Source: Hydractinia symbiolongicarpus (Eukaryota; Cnidaria; Hydrozoa; Anthoathecata; Hydractiniidae). Taken from it: a DNA stretch of 60,000 nucleotides. Within the stretch, counting starts at the first letter, position 1; the number at the start of each line of letters is the position of its first letter. The stretch spans positions 10,973,001-11,033,000 of the forward strand of contig NC_079875.1 of assembly GCF_029227915.1 (NCBI RefSeq), in the 5' to 3' direction. The translations under genes and the position numbers were made by a program. The notes below the pieces were generated by a model. It did no database searches, had not been told where the DNA came from, and saw nothing but the letters and a program-made list of their open reading frames with translations. Of this stretch, positions 12,001 to 23,919 are shown piece after piece.

Positions 12001-13368
12001 CCCTTAATCATTTTGATAACATCGCCGTTGTATTTGTTTTTTAACAAATCTTCATATTTTTCTTTCATGGCGTAAAATCCATTGTTCTTGCCTCGATAAT
12101 CGATTAGTTTGACAGACTAAATATAAAAACAGCCTTGGTAATTCGTTTTTTTCCTCGATAATATATACCCGTTAAAATTTTTGCTATGTCATGTTTTAAC
12201 AAAAAATCTTTTTATTGACATGCCATGGTGGTCAATATCGATCCAAGGTATTGTACGAAAATTCTCATCTGAATCCAAAAGGTTAAACGGAATGTTTGCT
12301 CGTCAACATCTATTTTTTTTAGATTTGTGAACCAAGGTTATCTGTTCTTGTAAAAGATCTCCTCATGCTCATCGTTTTTCTATGAGAGTTAATTATTGGG
12401 CTATTATGAGAAGAGGCGTTTATCAACCTCAACCCAAAGTGGATGTATTTTCAGAGGATTCGCGGTGTACCAAATATGTGTACTTGCATATTGAACATTA
12501 ACTTTCCTATCAAAAATTTAGTATTTCAAAATAAAAGGGGAATGCATAATGAACAAGGCGTATGTACCTTCACATAATCTATTAACGCTCGTTCAGTAAA
12601 TGGTTTATCAGCCTTCAATTCTGGTATGTGTTTGTTGAGCTCATTAATGTAGCTGCGTGTCCGTTCTTCAGAAAAGCCAAGATATGCCAATGCGCATATA
12701 CCATGCGGCTTGTGGTTATGTCTAATCTCCTAAGTAAAAAACAACAGCATTTAAAATTTGAAAATAAAATGGTTTCTCAAAAAGAAACTTTTCACACAGG
12801 CTCTGTAAAATATGGGACCTAAAAATTTGATGGATTAATATAAAGTTCAAATTGAATTTTAAAAAAATGCTGACTTACCAGTTGTATATTTTACAAACTG
12901 GTTATTACATTATACAGACCAGCACATTTGTTATTTACGCGCCATTTTTATGAAAAATTCGTATTTATATAGACCAGGAGGCCCATCTTAATTTTTCCAC
13001 CCGGAAATCGAAATAGTTAAGGTTGAAAAAATTACGCTGGGTCTCAAACGATTTTTCTGCGGTCAAAATACTGATTATAATTTGTAGTTCGCTATGAGAT
13101 GGATTTAAATTTTCTGGATTTGCTCTGACATTTCTTTGCGTCTAAGCTTTCGTTTAAGAGAAACTGAATTTGATTTCCTCAAAGAAAGCTTAGTTAACTA
13201 GGCTATATTAATATTCAACATATTAATAGCTTCTTGCGGTTACTCCTTTAACAAGATAACAACGAAATAAAAAAAACCAACCTTGTAATATGACTCATGA
13301 GTGAAACTGTTTTGCTTTAATAAACCTGAAAGCCACTCCGGATTTTTGCGAACTAACATACTCATCAT
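6009..13368 (-). CDS. Questin oxidase-like protein (DUF4243), 9 exons, 417 aa
   Basis: Exons in transcription order: 13282-13368, 12568-12729, 12002-12116, 10996-11162, 10531-10655, 9991-10120, 8291-8387, 7722-7951, 6009-6149 (stop 6009-6011). All introns are GT-AG; phases agree and the coding length (1254 nt) is a multiple of three. Family hallmarks of questin oxidase / DUF4243 appear in order: NHKPHGICALAYLG (residues 34-47; family pattern NH..HaliAL..LG), FHGIISIAYGYLG then ETMLEGL (about 136-155; FH..I.lgyg....EgL), NDFFLLHGITG (285-295), and a late NYEMHALK (364-371; family deH..K). Questin oxidase is a cofactor-independent Baeyer-Villiger-type enzyme in fungal anthraquinone metabolism; substrates of animal homologues are not known to me. 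The start is the first of two adjacent ATGs in the first exon (13366-13368); an extra upstream exon cannot be excluded. Soluble, no signal peptide or membrane segment seen. Confidence 0.85.
6180..6410. repeat. ~85-90 bp tandem repeat in the last intron of the DUF4243 gene
   Basis: About three diverged units share the order: AAATATACG.GAATAT, then a poly-A/T stretch, then GCGCAACTAAAAGTC(A/G)TGA. All lie inside the intron 6150-7721. Confidence 0.6.
6560..7101 (-). mobile_element. Degenerate Tigger/pogo-like DNA transposon remnant (intronic)
   Basis: The sequence is rich in 'taactcgaa'/'taacccgaa' words and ends at 7101 with ttatagagactccactgTA. Read on the minus strand this is a TA-flanked CAGTGGAGTCTCTATAA terminus of the kind found on Tigger/pogo elements. 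The opposite terminus is not recognisable. No intact transposase. Confidence 0.4.
8465..8562. repeat. Short inverted/direct repeat of ATGTTGGATG (intronic)
   Basis: TCCAACATT occurs twice and its complement AATGTTGGATG-like words three times within about 100 bases, so the transcript could form a hairpin. It lies in the intron 8388-9990 of the DUF4243 gene, just beyond the 8291-8387 exon. Confidence 0.5.
11685..11770. repeat. 10-bp minisatellite (CAGTCGCTAC)n, intronic
   Basis: Six near-perfect 10-bp units at 11701-11760 with diverged units on both sides (tagtcactac, caatcgttgc). Lies in the intron between the 12002-12116 and 10996-11162 exons. Confidence 0.9.
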
Positions 13369-15836
13369 AAAAACAGTCTTAATATATATACTATATAAAA
13401 TAAATAGGGGAAACATTAATGGGTTTGGGATATAATAATTTAAATATAGATAACAGAAACAGTAAATGGATTGGGAAAGTTAAAAAGAGTTTCATGTTGT
13501 TCGTTCAATTATTATTGTAGTACTTAAAAATTTTAAACAACGTGAGATAAGCTTGCGCTTAACACGATCTGTAGTACTTTTTCTGGCTTTTCCAAACGGT
13601 TCAATTTTTATAATATATAATATATACTTAACTTATTTTCTTACCCAAAACATAAAGGTACATGGTTTAAAGTTTGTAATCATTTGTAATCGTCTAATTT
13701 AATTGCGATAAGACGTTTCCTTACCTATTAAATGTAGGTTTATAACTAATAAGAAAATTACCCTAAAAAAACAGCTAGCCATACGAAATTTTACAATTTT
13801 CCAGAATTCAAGACATTGATAGTCCATTATAAGATTACTTCTATAGAAAATAAATTCTATACTTTCTAATACTTTTAAAGTATGTCTTTTATGAGTTTTC
13901 AAGATTACGTTTCATAAAAATATAATTTCAATATTTTCACTCAGTCTTTCTGAATAGACTCTTTATGTAAGAAAATATAAAAATTAAAAGGTTTATTGAG
14001 CAGTCTTTTTATTTAGCTTAGTTTACATGTGTTGCCCAATAGGATTCTGATGTTATATTAATCTAAGGCTATGTTTACATTTTTTAAGAATGTACGACTG
14101 CGTTCATGGTTAAAAGTTTATTTAAACAAAAACATTTTACTGAGTTCATTCATCCATGGGAGTTCTGCCTGAATGATTGTCGCCCACCATGCACTACCCC
14201 CAAGTAAATACCTGTGTTAATACCCAGTGCTTTTTTTAATTAAATTTGGTAGTATAGACGCGACTTTAGCTATTTATTTTTTATGTACAAAGTTTCCATA
14301 CCCACGTACTTGTTGTTTGTTTTGATTGTTGTAAAATAAACAAAAATAAGTAAACAAAATAATAGACATACTTTAAAGCGTGTTTCAACTTAATGGTTTG
14401 GTCGCGCGACTGAGCGAATCATTCGCGCGGTGCTTTTGTAATAATCGCTGCAGTTGTCTGTTCGAGCGTGAAAGTGGTACTTACCCATGCATATGCACAA
14501 AACATAGACAAGGGAAAAATCTATGATTGGCGAATTTCCGTTGTTTTCCACGAAATAAGGTCTAGTTTATCATTCTTGTTACGAAGGCGCTTTAGACGAA
14601 ACCTTGGTAGGCATTTGCATGCAAAACAAAAGAAAAGTAAAAAGGGTTTATAAATTGACTTTTAATAAAAACAGGGAAGCATTTTCCTGTCAATTTTGTG
14701 ATTGTGCGTAACATAACTTCTGATGGTCAAAGCACAATAACCTTAATTTTTGGTACTAACTAATGACAAAAAAAGGGGCTAAAATTAATTTTTTAAATAA
14801 CACTTTGTGTGGCTACTTCTATCAGATAAAAACATATTCGTCAGAGTATTTTTTTATTTTCTTTGCAGAAATGTTGTCAAAGCTTGACAAAAGTCCATAT
14901 AACTAGCTATATATATTGTTGCTGATAATTTATAACTGATAATTAGCCTGCAAGAGAATAGTTAGCCGTTGCAGGATAATTATACTGTATGTATAGTGTA
15001 ATTAGCCGAATAAAATTGAATAAAACTTGAATTACGTTTTCTTGATTTTAAAATTAACGTAATTTCTCTCTGTAATTCGAATTTTCACTCTCTGAAGCTG
15101 AAGGTTCGAATTGCAGAGACTTTCTATAACTCGAATCTCTCTGTAATCCGAACAAAAAAATTTTCCCGTGGCAATTCGAATTAGGAAGAGTCAACTGTAT
15201 ATATTTTGATCAATTGTTTCTTGTTTTGGTTTTCATTGAAGCAGTAGCTTCACTATGTGGAACTATATAGCTAGATGACTATGGGAAGATCAATAACGAG
15301 GAAAAGTGTAAAAATTTAAACAATATCTCTACCGTTTGATTAGTCGTATATGAGCGGCTTATTATAAACTGTACTTACGGTATAATTATTCTGCATTTGC
15401 TAAATATCATGTTACAGGCTATTTATCAGTTCTCCTTGAGTGCCTAACGTTTTTTAAAAAAAATTCCTTAACTCACCTAGAGTGTTCACAAAATATTATT
15501 CTAAGATTTGTTATTATAGATTATTTGATATATATTTACAAATCTCTAACTCCCTACAAAACGTGCTGTAATTTTTACAATTTAAAATTTATACTACTTT
15601 CAAGAAAATAGCATACACATTTGTTACTGTTTGACAGGAAATCACAATTTCCTTCAAAAATATGTTATTGCCCTCTTTCGAATGTCTCGCGAAAGGGCCA
15701 TCAATTTATCAAATCCAAAAAAATTAATTGTGTGTTTACCCTTTTTTGTTGCAAATTTTGCATTCAATCTCTCAAATTTGAGATTTTAAAAGTTGATATG
15801 TTTCAATGTTTGCATTTATGAAACAAAACATTGACC
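13369..15836. other. Upstream/intergenic region with no recognised gene
   Basis: This follows the DUF4243 start and should hold its promoter, but no unambiguous core element stands out. 14390-14470 is locally GC-rich (cgcgcgactgagcgaatc, then attcgcgcgg). Otherwise AT-rich with only short open frames. Confidence 0.35.
15010..15200 (-). mobile_element. Degenerate Tigger/pogo-like terminus
   Basis: Repeated 'gtaattcgaa' and 'ataactcgaa' words run up to attaggaagagtcaactgTA at about 15199. On the minus strand this reads as a CAGTTGACTCTTCC terminus next to TA, matching the style of the remnant near 7.1 kb. Only one end is visible. Confidence 0.4.
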
Positions 15837-16046
15837 AACTACAATCAAGGACAAAAAATGTGGCCAAATCATCAAAAATAGTGGAAATATTAACTGCTGT
15901 AGTCACCTTCCCCCACTATCAATGTTTTGTTTGTATCATGCACTGAATTTGTTTAAAACATTGATACAGGGGGGGGGGATGGTTTCTACATAATTAGCTT
16001 GTATTTTTGTTGTTTGGCCACACATTCACGTCCCTGATTGTAGTTT
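15837..16046. mobile_element. Short MITE (~210 bp) with ~28-bp inverted ends
   Basis: The left end ACTACAATCAAGGACAAAAA.. TGTGGCCAAA is mirrored at the right end, whose complement reads ACTACAATCAGGGACGTGAA.. TGTGGCCAAA. The interior holds an AT-rich stretch and a G8-G9 run near 15970. No coding capacity. Target duplication not clear. Confidence 0.7.
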
Positions 16047-16440
16047 TTGAAAATTGCAACTAATTAGACTAATAAAACAAAAACAAAAACAAAAAAGCAT
16101 AATAAACCATTAATCATCAAGTTTGTCGAATAAATTAATTTCGACAAAATGATTCGTGTATCATCCACAGGTTTTGAAATTGACAAATTGAATTCGTCAA
16201 AATGGATCACTAAGCAACCTGGTGTTAATTCAGTTTAATGATAAAACTATATTCCTGTTGCTCAGTTTTGAAACATATTCTTTCGTGTTTAGATCAGCTG
16301 TTATAAAAACATCCACCATTAGCATTTTCAAAAAAACCTTCAACAAGAGAGTAAATTTTAAAACCTTAAAAACTGAAACATTTAAATGCCTATATGTATT
16401 TCTTGATGAACTAATGCAAAATGGAACGACCTAGAGATAG

Positions 16441-16565
16441 CAACGGATTGATAGCACAGTCGGTAGAGGAATCACCTGGCAAGCGAGTGGTTGTGGGTTA
16501 AAGTGCCATTTGATCCATCGTCTTTGCACCACTTGGAAAGACATGGTACAGGGTTACTTATAACT
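16441..16565 (+). repeat. Degenerate tRNA-derived SINE head
   Basis: GATTGATAGCACAGTCGGTA resembles an A box (TRGYNNAGTNGG). About 30 bases later GTGGGTTAAAGTGCC is a damaged B-box region. Followed by non-tRNA sequence. Confidence 0.45.
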
Positions 16566-16569
16566 ATTA

Positions 16570-17810
16570 AACTACTTTGCTCATTGAAATTGAACTTGTT
16601 CAGAAGTTATTATATTCCAATCGTCAAGTTTATGCATAACAGGATTTGTATCCTGGAATTCCCAGTAGTTGTGTTTTTGATTAATCCGAAGTTGAGTTCT
16701 TTAATAATAGAGTGTTTCGTCATAAGTAATTTCTTCCTTTTTTTCTTCGCCCTTTGGAACATTTTATATTTGACGATAAGAAATTTCATAAATTTGTAAT
16801 TTTCATCAAACCAAGCCCATAAAGACATCTTTAAATCACTACGTTTTGTTAGCATTACAAATGATACTCGGGCTTATTAATGCCAAATAGCCCTTGATAC
16901 CATGATATTACTGTACTAATTGAGATATGGGATACTTGATTATTTGTTTGCCCTTCTCGAATGTTCCAGGGTAATGACGAAAATCTCCAAGCCGCAGGGC
17001 TTCTTATTAGTTCCTTTACTTTTTTAGGATTTGATTGTTATAATTAGAATTTTATATATTTGTATAATTTTTTCGAATTTTGTATACAAATGATCCTTCG
17101 AGAATTCTGTTTGTTTTTCTTCATATAAATATTTAGCAATTATAAACACCTGATTTCAGAAACAGCAACTTTGCCTATTAATGATTTTTTTTCTTTCTAC
17201 GCTTTTCTTACACGAGCCATTTATGCAAGTTGACAACTAGATATTGACCAATAAAAAATACTATAAAGGCTTTCTGTTATTACATGGCTGTAATTATCAC
17301 AAAAGCGACGGTACAAATGTGATCAGAGATACTTATGACGACAACGCTGTCTGAAAGTATGCCTTCGTTACCTTGCGTAACGGAATCTATTGTTTTTGTT
17401 GTAAATTACAATGAATACGCGATTTACGGTAAAAGTGACAAAATTGCCAACTTCAATTTACAAGTTCAGGCGCCAATTTTTAAACAATCTTAACTACTGG
17501 AAGGCGTTTAAAGGGCGTTCATTTTCAGGGCGTAGAATAACCACGACCCCAACCCCCTAATTGTGCTTAGTGAAAATAAAAAATCCTAAATTTATAAGAA
17601 TGCGTTCTACAAAATATTTTCATATAAGAAAAGCGTGCTTAACGGTACCAAACATGGACCATCATTTAGCAACCAATTGCAACTCAAATTTTGGGTATCT
17701 AGTTATTTCTCAACCAAGGGTTGAAATTTGTTGCCACCCTACCAAAGGTAATTTTTTTATACCCGTTGGCGAATGCAATATGTAAATCGTCTTTGTTGCA
17801 ACGGGTTGAT
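16570..17810. other. Noncoding AT-rich sequence, nothing recognised
   Basis: Only short, compositionally biased open frames; no repeat family or splice-bounded protein-like exon noticed. Confidence 0.35.
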
Positions 17811-17815
17811 ATTGG

Positions 17816-17995
17816 AATTCAACCTTAATAGACAATTAACGTTAATAAAAGCAGTGTAATTCCAACCTTAATAGACAGTTTAACTGTTAATGAAAGCAGT
17901 GTAATTCCAACCTTGATAAACAATTAACTGTTAACGGAAGTAGTGTAATTCCAACCTTAATAGACAAATAACTGTTAATAAAAAAGCAGTGTAAT
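17816..17995. repeat. ~44-bp tandem repeat, four units
   Basis: Units begin aattc(c)aacctt.ata.aca and end (a/g)aag(c/t)agtgt. The four units run back to back with small substitutions and 1-3 base length changes. Confidence 0.85.
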
Positions 17996-18262
17996 TCCTA
18001 TGAGAAAATTTTGAACGTCAAAATATTGTGTTTTAAAACAATTAAGCAGGATAAAAAAATATGAGAGATGCGAACGCACGCATGAAAATATTTTTTTCAT
18101 CCGAAGTATTTTTGGGATGTTTTTAAGGTTTGTGAACTTGTTTATGTTTGTTGTTGTTGTTTTTTGATCACGCAAAGCACACGTTTCAATTTTTTTTTCG
18201 GTTTTTATTGTTTGCTTGTTATTATTCTGAGATTAAAAACACTTCACACACAGTATTTCCAT

Positions 18263-18391
18263 TAATAATCGCCTAACTTCTAATAAGCGCCCTCTGTGAT
18301 AAACGCCCTGTCTAATACTCGCCCTCTGTGATAACGCGCCATCTAATAATCGGCCTCTGTGACAAACGCTCCATTTAATAAGCGCCCTTAA
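18263..18391. repeat. ~36-bp tandem repeat, about 3.5 units
   Basis: Units alternate '(t)aataagcgcc' and 'cctctgtgataaacgc', each diverged. A small minisatellite in noncoding sequence. Confidence 0.75.
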
Positions 18392-18399
18392 AATGACTT

Positions 18400-19014
18400 A
18401 CTTTCCAGCTTGTTTACACGCTTTTTTATATAAGAATGTTTTTTGTTTTTGTTTTTACATGAATATTCTTAACTTTTTACCAAAAATTATCCTGAAATAT
18501 TCTTAGCATTTTCTTCACACTGTTAAGATTGAAAGATTTCAGAATGCAAACAGGTGGAAAAATCACCTACAAAGTGCCAAGTGTGGACAAGAAGAAAATA
18601 GTTTAAAAAAATGGACACTTCTGACAATGATATTGAAATTATTTCTATTAATGTTACGGGATGAAGATAAAAATAATGAAAGAAAATTTTGTAAAGTACA
18701 GTCTTCCTAGTGGCCTTTACCATTGCTGGCAAAGACAAGGAAATTTTGTGCATTCAAGGAATTATTCCTTTTTGTAAATTGTTTCGATTTTCGACGTTTT
18801 TAAAATGTAAACAAAAAGCCCTGGGGCTCTAAGAATTTCCGCTCGCTACTAAAATATTTCATAACAACCTGCTAATTCGTTGTGATATCGCGCCAAACAT
18901 TCGAAGATGTTTGGTCCATGAAGCTCTTAAAATAAAGTGAAAAATAAACTCACATTTTAAAAGAAATTGCTAACAAAAAGTACAGCCTATCATTCATGGT
19001 TGAAAGTCGTGCGA
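18400..19014. other. Noncoding, nothing recognised
   Basis: AT-rich; no supported exon, RNA or repeat family seen. Confidence 0.3.
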
Positions 19015-19665
19015 AACGGTATTTAGTTGACAAAAAATCAAAATTTTGATGTGACTATCATGTTCAGCATACCTTTTTATTAAGTGTGCCAATTTTGGTC
19101 GAAAATAAAGTAGTTCTAATTTTTGGACAAATTTTGGCCTAAAATGACATTTAGGTCACAAAGAATTAAAATTTTGATGTCACCATCATATTCAGTATAC
19201 TTTTTTGTTAGCTTTGCAAATTTTTGTTGAAAATGAACTAGTTTTAATTTTTGGACCAATTTTGGCCTAAAATGACATTTGGTAACAGAAATCAAAATTT
19301 TGATGTCACCACCATGTTCAGCAAACTTTATTTGTTAATTCTGCCAAATTTTGTTGAAAATAAAATAGTTTAAATTTTTGGACCCATTTTGGCCTAAAAT
19401 GACTTTAAGGTGGCAAAAAACCAAAATTTTGATGTCACCATCATGTTCAGCATACTTTTTTTGTTAACTCCGCTGAATTTTATCAAAAAAAAATTAGTTT
19501 TAATTTTTGGACCAATTTTGGCCTAAAACGTTATTTAGGTAACAATAAATCAAAATTTTGATGTCACCATGTTCAGCATACTTTATTTGTTAACTAAATT
19601 TTGTTGAAAATAAAGTAGTTTGAATTTTTGGACCAATTTTGGCCTAAAATGACATTTAGATGACT
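19015..19665. repeat. ~127-bp satellite-like tandem array, five units
   Basis: Each unit contains in order: AAAATTTTGATGT(C/G)AC, ATGTTCAGCATAC, tttgttgaaaat, AATTTTTGGACCAATTTTGG and CCTAAAATGAC. The AAAATTTTGATG landmarks fall at about 19043, 19169, 19294, 19423 and 19551, so the period is 125-129 bp. The last unit overlaps the left edge of the 5.3-kb duplication. Confidence 0.9.
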
Positions 19666-22600
19666 TCCCGGCACTTAGGGAGCTTGGTTACGAAGTTTAA
19701 AACTGTGACATCACAATTGACCATTTGGGACAGGGTTAGTTAGTTGTCAGTTATACCAATACTATCCTGAACGTGAAATCCCAGGGTCGATTTTTTCTCA
19801 AAAAATGCTCCGAAAGAATTTTAAAGAACGGTTTTAAGGAATCTCCTACGCCTTCGGGCGCGGAAATTCAACAAAATGCAAAAATCGCTTTACTCTCTAT
19901 CGAGAAAGATTAGTATAATTCATTAAAAGATTGCTTGATGAATTTAAATAAAAATGAGACGATTAGACAATGATCAAAATGTGCTTTTCAATGTGAAAAT
20001 ACTAAACATAAAATCAATGATCAAAATGTGTTTTTGAATGTGAAAATACTAAACATAAAATATGAAACACAGGATCAGAATCAACCTGTAACTGTGAATA
20101 CATTTTGTGCACCAATTGCAGAAGGATTTGCAGGATTTAAATTGTTCATGGGAAAAGGGTATGGGCACATTGAATTATAAACTGGATTAAAATCTGAGAA
20201 TAGTTATTACGTCTGGAGGAAGGGGTACTGAAATTGTTTCACATGGTTGTATACACATGATGTTGCCACATATCCTACTTGATGACCGATTGTATGCTTG
20301 TTTAAGAAACCTTTTTAAAATGGCAAAAAGACAACTAGATTTTGTTAAGAAAAAAATTATTTAAATGAAACTTGAGAACAAGAATTTTTACATTAAGATA
20401 CAAGTTTATGTCAGCTAATAAAGAATAGAAAAATAAACGTTCATAATGTTGGACTCAGGATACACACAAAAATTTAAGATATCATATTCTTATATTCAAT
20501 TTTTTTTGTCTAATTTTATCTTGTATGTTCTTATAAAAAAGCGTGTAATTTAAGTTCGTTCCGCACATTTTTATCCTCATCGTATCAAGCATTATTAATT
20601 AATTTTTCATCGCTTAAGTTTTTCTTATCTTTTTAAGCACTTTTTTTTATATTATTAATTTCACAATTTTCTTTTAGATGTCGATCAATCGAAATAACAC
20701 GTCTTTGGAACACTGGTTATGCGATATTATATATCATAGAGTTATATGTGCATATTATGGAAGCAGAAAGCTCTCGAGTAGCTTCTATTCGATTAAGCTA
20801 TATCCTTCGTTCATTATCTCATCCACCATAGTTACATTGCTACAAAGATTTAGTTTTGTCTAAATGCAACTCGAGAACTTTCTTGTAAAGGTATGTGGTT
20901 ATGAGTACTTGTGGAATGCATAGGTTTGCGTGCGCGTCAGGTAGCGTCACTTTTGATCATGCTTTGGGGTATTTTTTGAGTTAGAAGGTTTGGGCGGCGG
21001 TGTCGGTGGCTGTGTTTTGTGCTATAGTTTGGGCGATTAGGACGAAATATTTCTTGGGATATACAGCGGTAGTGTGGAAGGTATAGATAGGCTAGGTAGG
21101 TTTTAATGAGTGGAAGGCTTTCAAAGAAATTCGACCTAATGACATTCGTATAAATTTTAAGAGAATTTTGCTCCGCTAAACAAAAAGGAAAATAAAAGGC
21201 GATTGAAGAATGATTTTTAACTTGTCTTTACTCTTGAAAATTTTGAATTTGACAATCACTGCATTTTATTAACTTGATTGGCCTTCTTCATGTGCCCTTG
21301 TGCAGAGACATTTCATACTTTGGGTTTAAAAAGAATGGCGTGAAAATAAATTTTGTAAGATAAGAAGGTAAAATTCACAACTAATATTTGACACACTCAT
21401 TTGGTATCCTTTCACGTAAATAGTTAGAATTCGTGCCACCAACTCGGAAAAAAGCTTACGACTACACTTTAGCTCTACAACCTTTTCCGTCTACTTCGCA
21501 ACTTAAAAACAATTCATCTGCTAAACGATCCTTTCCCGACTAAGTTATTTTTTGACAAATAATTATTTCTGACTAACACGTCTCTGAAATACCTCTGAAA
21601 TACCTCTGAAATAAAATTGTTGAATAAAAACATCAAATGACTGATTAAAAAAAATAGTTCTAATATCGAGGTAAAAAGCTGAATTATCAAGTACAGTTCA
21701 ACTGTACTTGATAAAGATGCGGCACTTTGTGGATATATAACTTTATTAATGTTCAATGAGCATTTTTCTGACAGTAAATAGAGCTTTGTAAATACCTTGT
21801 CATTTTATTTTATCTTGGGAAAGTTACGTCAAAACGAACAAGCGAACGTCCCATTACTGATCGTCTAGTTTGCATTTTAAGGAATGAATTTTTGTTTGGT
21901 GGGTTCAAACCTAAAGAAGCGATAAAACGATAGTGTTTACCGGTACAAGTATTCCATAAATTGCCTCTTTTATTAGCCTAAGTAACGTATTACTATCCTA
22001 CAATTTTACATACTTCAATGTTTCTGTGCTGCAACAGTTCACTAAGAGCAAAGCAGTGATATTTTCTCTCTAAAAATTGATAACATGCAACAAACTTAAA
22101 GCTTACTTTAAAACTGTTTTTTTTTCGCAAAATTATACCACTAATTGATTTAAATGTGTGTATCGCTTTTATTTCCCTATTAAATTATGTACATTTACGA
22201 ATGTCACAAAGCTGTCTCTCAATTCACAAATTTTAAAGATCTATTTTCAACAGAAGGAGCTATTTTTTATTAAGGCAAAGGTTCAACTTTTTATTCTTGT
22301 TTCTAAATTGTTTTTCAAATGCAAAGATTACAAGTTTTGTTTTAGCTTCACGGTTTTTCCCTCCCAAGTTATTGTAAGGGAGGGTTTTTTAACCCAGTTG
22401 CAAAAACAAATCATAAGCTTTGCTCACTCGCTTTAGTCTGGAAACGTAAAAATTAAAATACTAAAGAAAACAAAATTTTTAGGTTTGTCAGGAAGCAGGA
22501 TATAAGGCCATAAAATCTCCCAAAAAGGGTTACTAAACTTCTCCCAGACGAACTTCTTCTTTTGTTTTTGTAGAACTCAGGCACGATTTTTGTTTTGATA

Positions 22601-23477
22601 ACAGGAGCGTTAAAAACGGGGTGGCAGTTTAGGAAGCTAGTGCGCATCTATTGCCGGTCACCGTGTGAATTCCTCCAACAGACTTGGCTTGAACTATGCT
22701 CCACGGTATGATCTTCTGTGACGCTAATATTTTTAAAAACGTAGCAAATCTCTTATCGCACGTGTTACTTTGAAGCAGAACGTGGATAGGGCGTAAGCAT
22801 TTCGCGCGAACAAAATTCCACAATGTACTCAAACCACATGTCTTCCTTCAATGCACGGTGTAACTTGTTGATGTGCGACACATTTGAAAGAAAGGAACAT
22901 GTTCTAACTGGATTATGGAATGACTTAAATTCATTCTTACAATAACAAACACATTTTGTTTGTTGTGGTGAATGGATTCAAATTATTTCAAATATTCAGT
23001 TAGAAAATGTTTCCTTCTTTCAAATATTTCGCATGTCAACAAGTTACACTGTGCATTGAGGGAAATTTTAGGGTTTTTTTTTAACTCTTAATAACAAAAC
23101 GACATAAAAATTGAGTAAGACCCCCGCCTTTTTTATTTTTCTTGTTGTCAACTCGGCACTTTATTCGTAGTTGCATCCAGGATGTGGAATCCAACTGTTT
23201 CCTACTTTTCTGCTTACTCACACAGAGCGACTGAGACTATTTCGAATGCCAGTAACAGAGACTATTGAGACTATTTCGAGGCTACTTAGAGTAACTGAGA
23301 CTATTTGAGACCATTTTGATTGCTAACGAACGATGGTTACTTAGAGTAACTGAGACTATTTATTTCGACTGCACGGCATTCACATTTCGATTTTAGATAG
23401 ATGTATACGAAGACTCATTTGTTTTTCACACATTATTTTATTATCGAGACTAATTCGATCAGAGAAATGTTTGTTTT

Positions 23478-23556
23478 ACCAGTGGCGGGTTCGAACCACC
23501 GAATCAGTGATCACTCGTTCAGAGTGCAACGCGCTAACCAACTGCGCCACTGATCC
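23478..23556 (-). tRNA. tRNA-like sequence / possible tRNA pseudogene, duplication copy 1
   Basis: On the minus strand an A box (TGGCGCAGTTGG) and a B box (GGTTCGAACCC) are intact, and D-arm (GCGC/GCGC) and T-arm (GGTGG/CCGCC) pair. The acceptor pairs only about 6 of 7, and the middle region is about 7 nt longer than a standard tRNA. The best anticodon arm has a four-pair CACT/AGTG stem around loop CTGAACG, which would read GAA (Phe). The irregular middle makes a pseudogene or tRNA-derived element more likely than a working tRNA. Confidence 0.55.
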
Positions 23557-23854
23557 CCTGTCAAGTAAAGTATAAAAGCTTATGACATTTAAAATTTTTG
23601 TTCTACGAAATAATTTTTCAATTTAATATGATATAAATTCAATGAGATATCGCATACATTAACGCGATAACAAATTGTGCCGCTCAGTTTAATATATCTT
23701 TATGATCAGAAGGAAACTTCATCTTCGATTTTTGTAAATAAGTTGCGATTATTTTCTCATGTTATGTTTTCCCCCGAATTTAAAACAAATGGTACCCTAA
23801 ATGGCTAGTGTTATCTTTAAAATAAATGTTTACTCTGTGTAAGAAAGGATCATT

Positions 23855-23919
23855 GAGCCAAGTGGGACTCGAACCCACGTCGGAAATGTCTCCCGCTCTA
23901 CCAACTGAGCTACTGGCTC
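23855..23919 (-). tRNA. tRNA-like sequence with truncated anticodon arm, duplication copy 1
   Basis: The minus strand reads as a cloverleaf missing part of its anticodon arm. Acceptor GAGCCAG pairs with TTGGCTC (7 of 7 counting a G-T). The D-arm is GCTC/GAGC with A box TAGCTCAGTTGG; the T-arm is GTGGG/CCCAC with B box GGTTCGAGTCC. Only 16 nt lie between D- and T-stems (GGGAGACATTTCCGAC) where about 23 are normal, so no five-pair anticodon stem with a seven-base loop is possible. Pol III signals look intact but decoding does not. Confidence 0.6.

Noticed and set aside
11685-18391. Regularly repeated units at 11.7, 17.8 and 18.3 kb that could suggest CRISPR
   Set aside because: Units run head to tail without unique spacers, and the genome is eukaryotic; these are minisatellites.
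20678-20863. 61-codon frame identical in both duplication copies (also at 25984)
   Set aside because: The whole 2.4-kb half is identical, so identity is no sign of coding. No homology recognised and no splice or domain support.
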